NCBI GenBank assembly: GCA_914767715.1
Contig: OU612073.1
Span: 20,708,001-20,772,000, forward strand
Length of the DNA stretch: 64,000 nt
Origin: Membranipora membranacea
Lineage: Eukaryota; Bryozoa; Gymnolaemata; Cheilostomatida; Membraniporidae
Direction of reading: 5' to 3'
Shown here: positions 63,429 through 64,000 of the stretch, in pieces
Numbering within the stretch: the stretch's first letter is position 1
Layout: each line of letters begins with the position of its first letter
The notes under the pieces: model-generated
The model's input: the letters and a program-made list of their open reading frames with translations, nothing else
Told to the model about the DNA's origin: nothing
The model's database searches: none
Position numbers and translations under genes: made by a program

Positions 63429-64000
63429 AGTGTTCAGTGATGAGCAGTAAAGGCCAGGAAACATAAATCATAGTTTTGTTATTTGGCGTTATACCTACAA
63501 GAATGTTACACCAGGCACTCATATATGCATAATTGGCTCAATCGCCAGAGATATTTTCTAAATACAGACCCACCCATAAGCCTGAGAGCAGAAAGGGAAA
63601 AACAAGCTTCGTTTCAATGCTGATTATCTTGCTCTGTAATATATATATTATATTGTATTATTTGATGAATATGTGTGTCTGAACTGCAGTGGCCATGTCA
63701 TGATTGCACTTATATGATATGTAGCGCATAATTCTAGTGCATACACTTTCAAATATAGCATTCATCTCTGCTCAGTCGGATGCCTGCTTGCCACACTTTA
63801 CTGGTTCATTTATTCGCTAAAAAGGCCATGTTATGGATAATTTCTTTTATTGAAACTTGTAATACTGTAGGCCTACATCATAGCTAGCCCTGCCATCTCA
63901 TGTTCATTGTTATTTACATGTCAAGTGTAACGTCAAATGAAGTACAATGATAGTACAATTGAGGGATCTTCCCAGATGCATTCTATCTGTCTATCTAGTG

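Larger units (their letters stand above)
61948..64000. other. Intron 2 of the proline-rich gene
   Basis: Begins with the donor at 61948. No downstream exon is convincing up to the window end. It contains the inverted-repeat element at 62667-63238 and the minisatellite at 63323-63428. Confidence 0.5.

Overview
The window is nuclear DNA from an invertebrate animal with a compact genome. Every recognised gene is split by short introns with GT/AG borders that keep the reading frame. The products are metazoan: a SPIN90/NCKIPSD adaptor, a Dlish-like SH3 adaptor, CTHRC1-type domains, an NHL-repeat secreted protein and a tandem dsRBD protein. The AT-rich spacers are full of fold-back elements and LINEs. 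A sponge or another early-branching lineage is plausible, but the sequence alone does not settle the species. All exon models below are hand-built from splice signals and phase.

Layout. 1-9 kb: two tandem minus-strand paralogues encoding a four-pass membrane protein with MS4A/CD20-like topology. The first is cut by the window edge; the second is complete (7 exons, 356 aa). 9-14.5 kb: no gene; fold-back elements, a truncated LINE tail, and an inverted-repeat element with two divergent tRNA-like heads. 14.6-26.5 kb: two SH3 adaptor genes tail to tail, SPIN90/NCKIPSD on plus (11 exons, 602 aa) and a Dlish-like gene on minus (5 exons, 372 aa, two SH3 domains). 29.8-44 kb: a cluster of secreted proteins. 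These are a 14-exon protein with a PAN-like head and three CTHRC1-type domains, a small minus-strand protein with a meteorin-like motif, and an 11-exon NHL protein followed by four copies of an unrecognised Cys-containing module. A small unrecognised minus-strand gene lies at 44.2-44.8 kb. 45.8-50.3 kb: a nearly full-length non-LTR retrotransposon (PHD-finger ORF1; endonuclease and reverse transcriptase ORF2) with one frame break and one internal stop. 51.4-56.2 kb: a 10-exon gene with two C-terminal dsRNA-binding domains. 60.6 kb to the end: the 5' part of a proline-rich, probably SH3/SH2-docking scaffold whose remaining exons lie outside the window; its second intron carries a Mutator-like fold-back element with a 10-bp target duplication.

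The most unusual signals are two unrelated genes in which a tandem repeat has copied the exon end plus its 5' splice site, a perfect 72-nt palindrome inside an intron, the divergent tRNA-like inverted-repeat element, and two unusual secreted-protein architectures (triple CTHRC1; NHL plus four novel modules). I see no CRISPR array, operon or prokaryotic feature.
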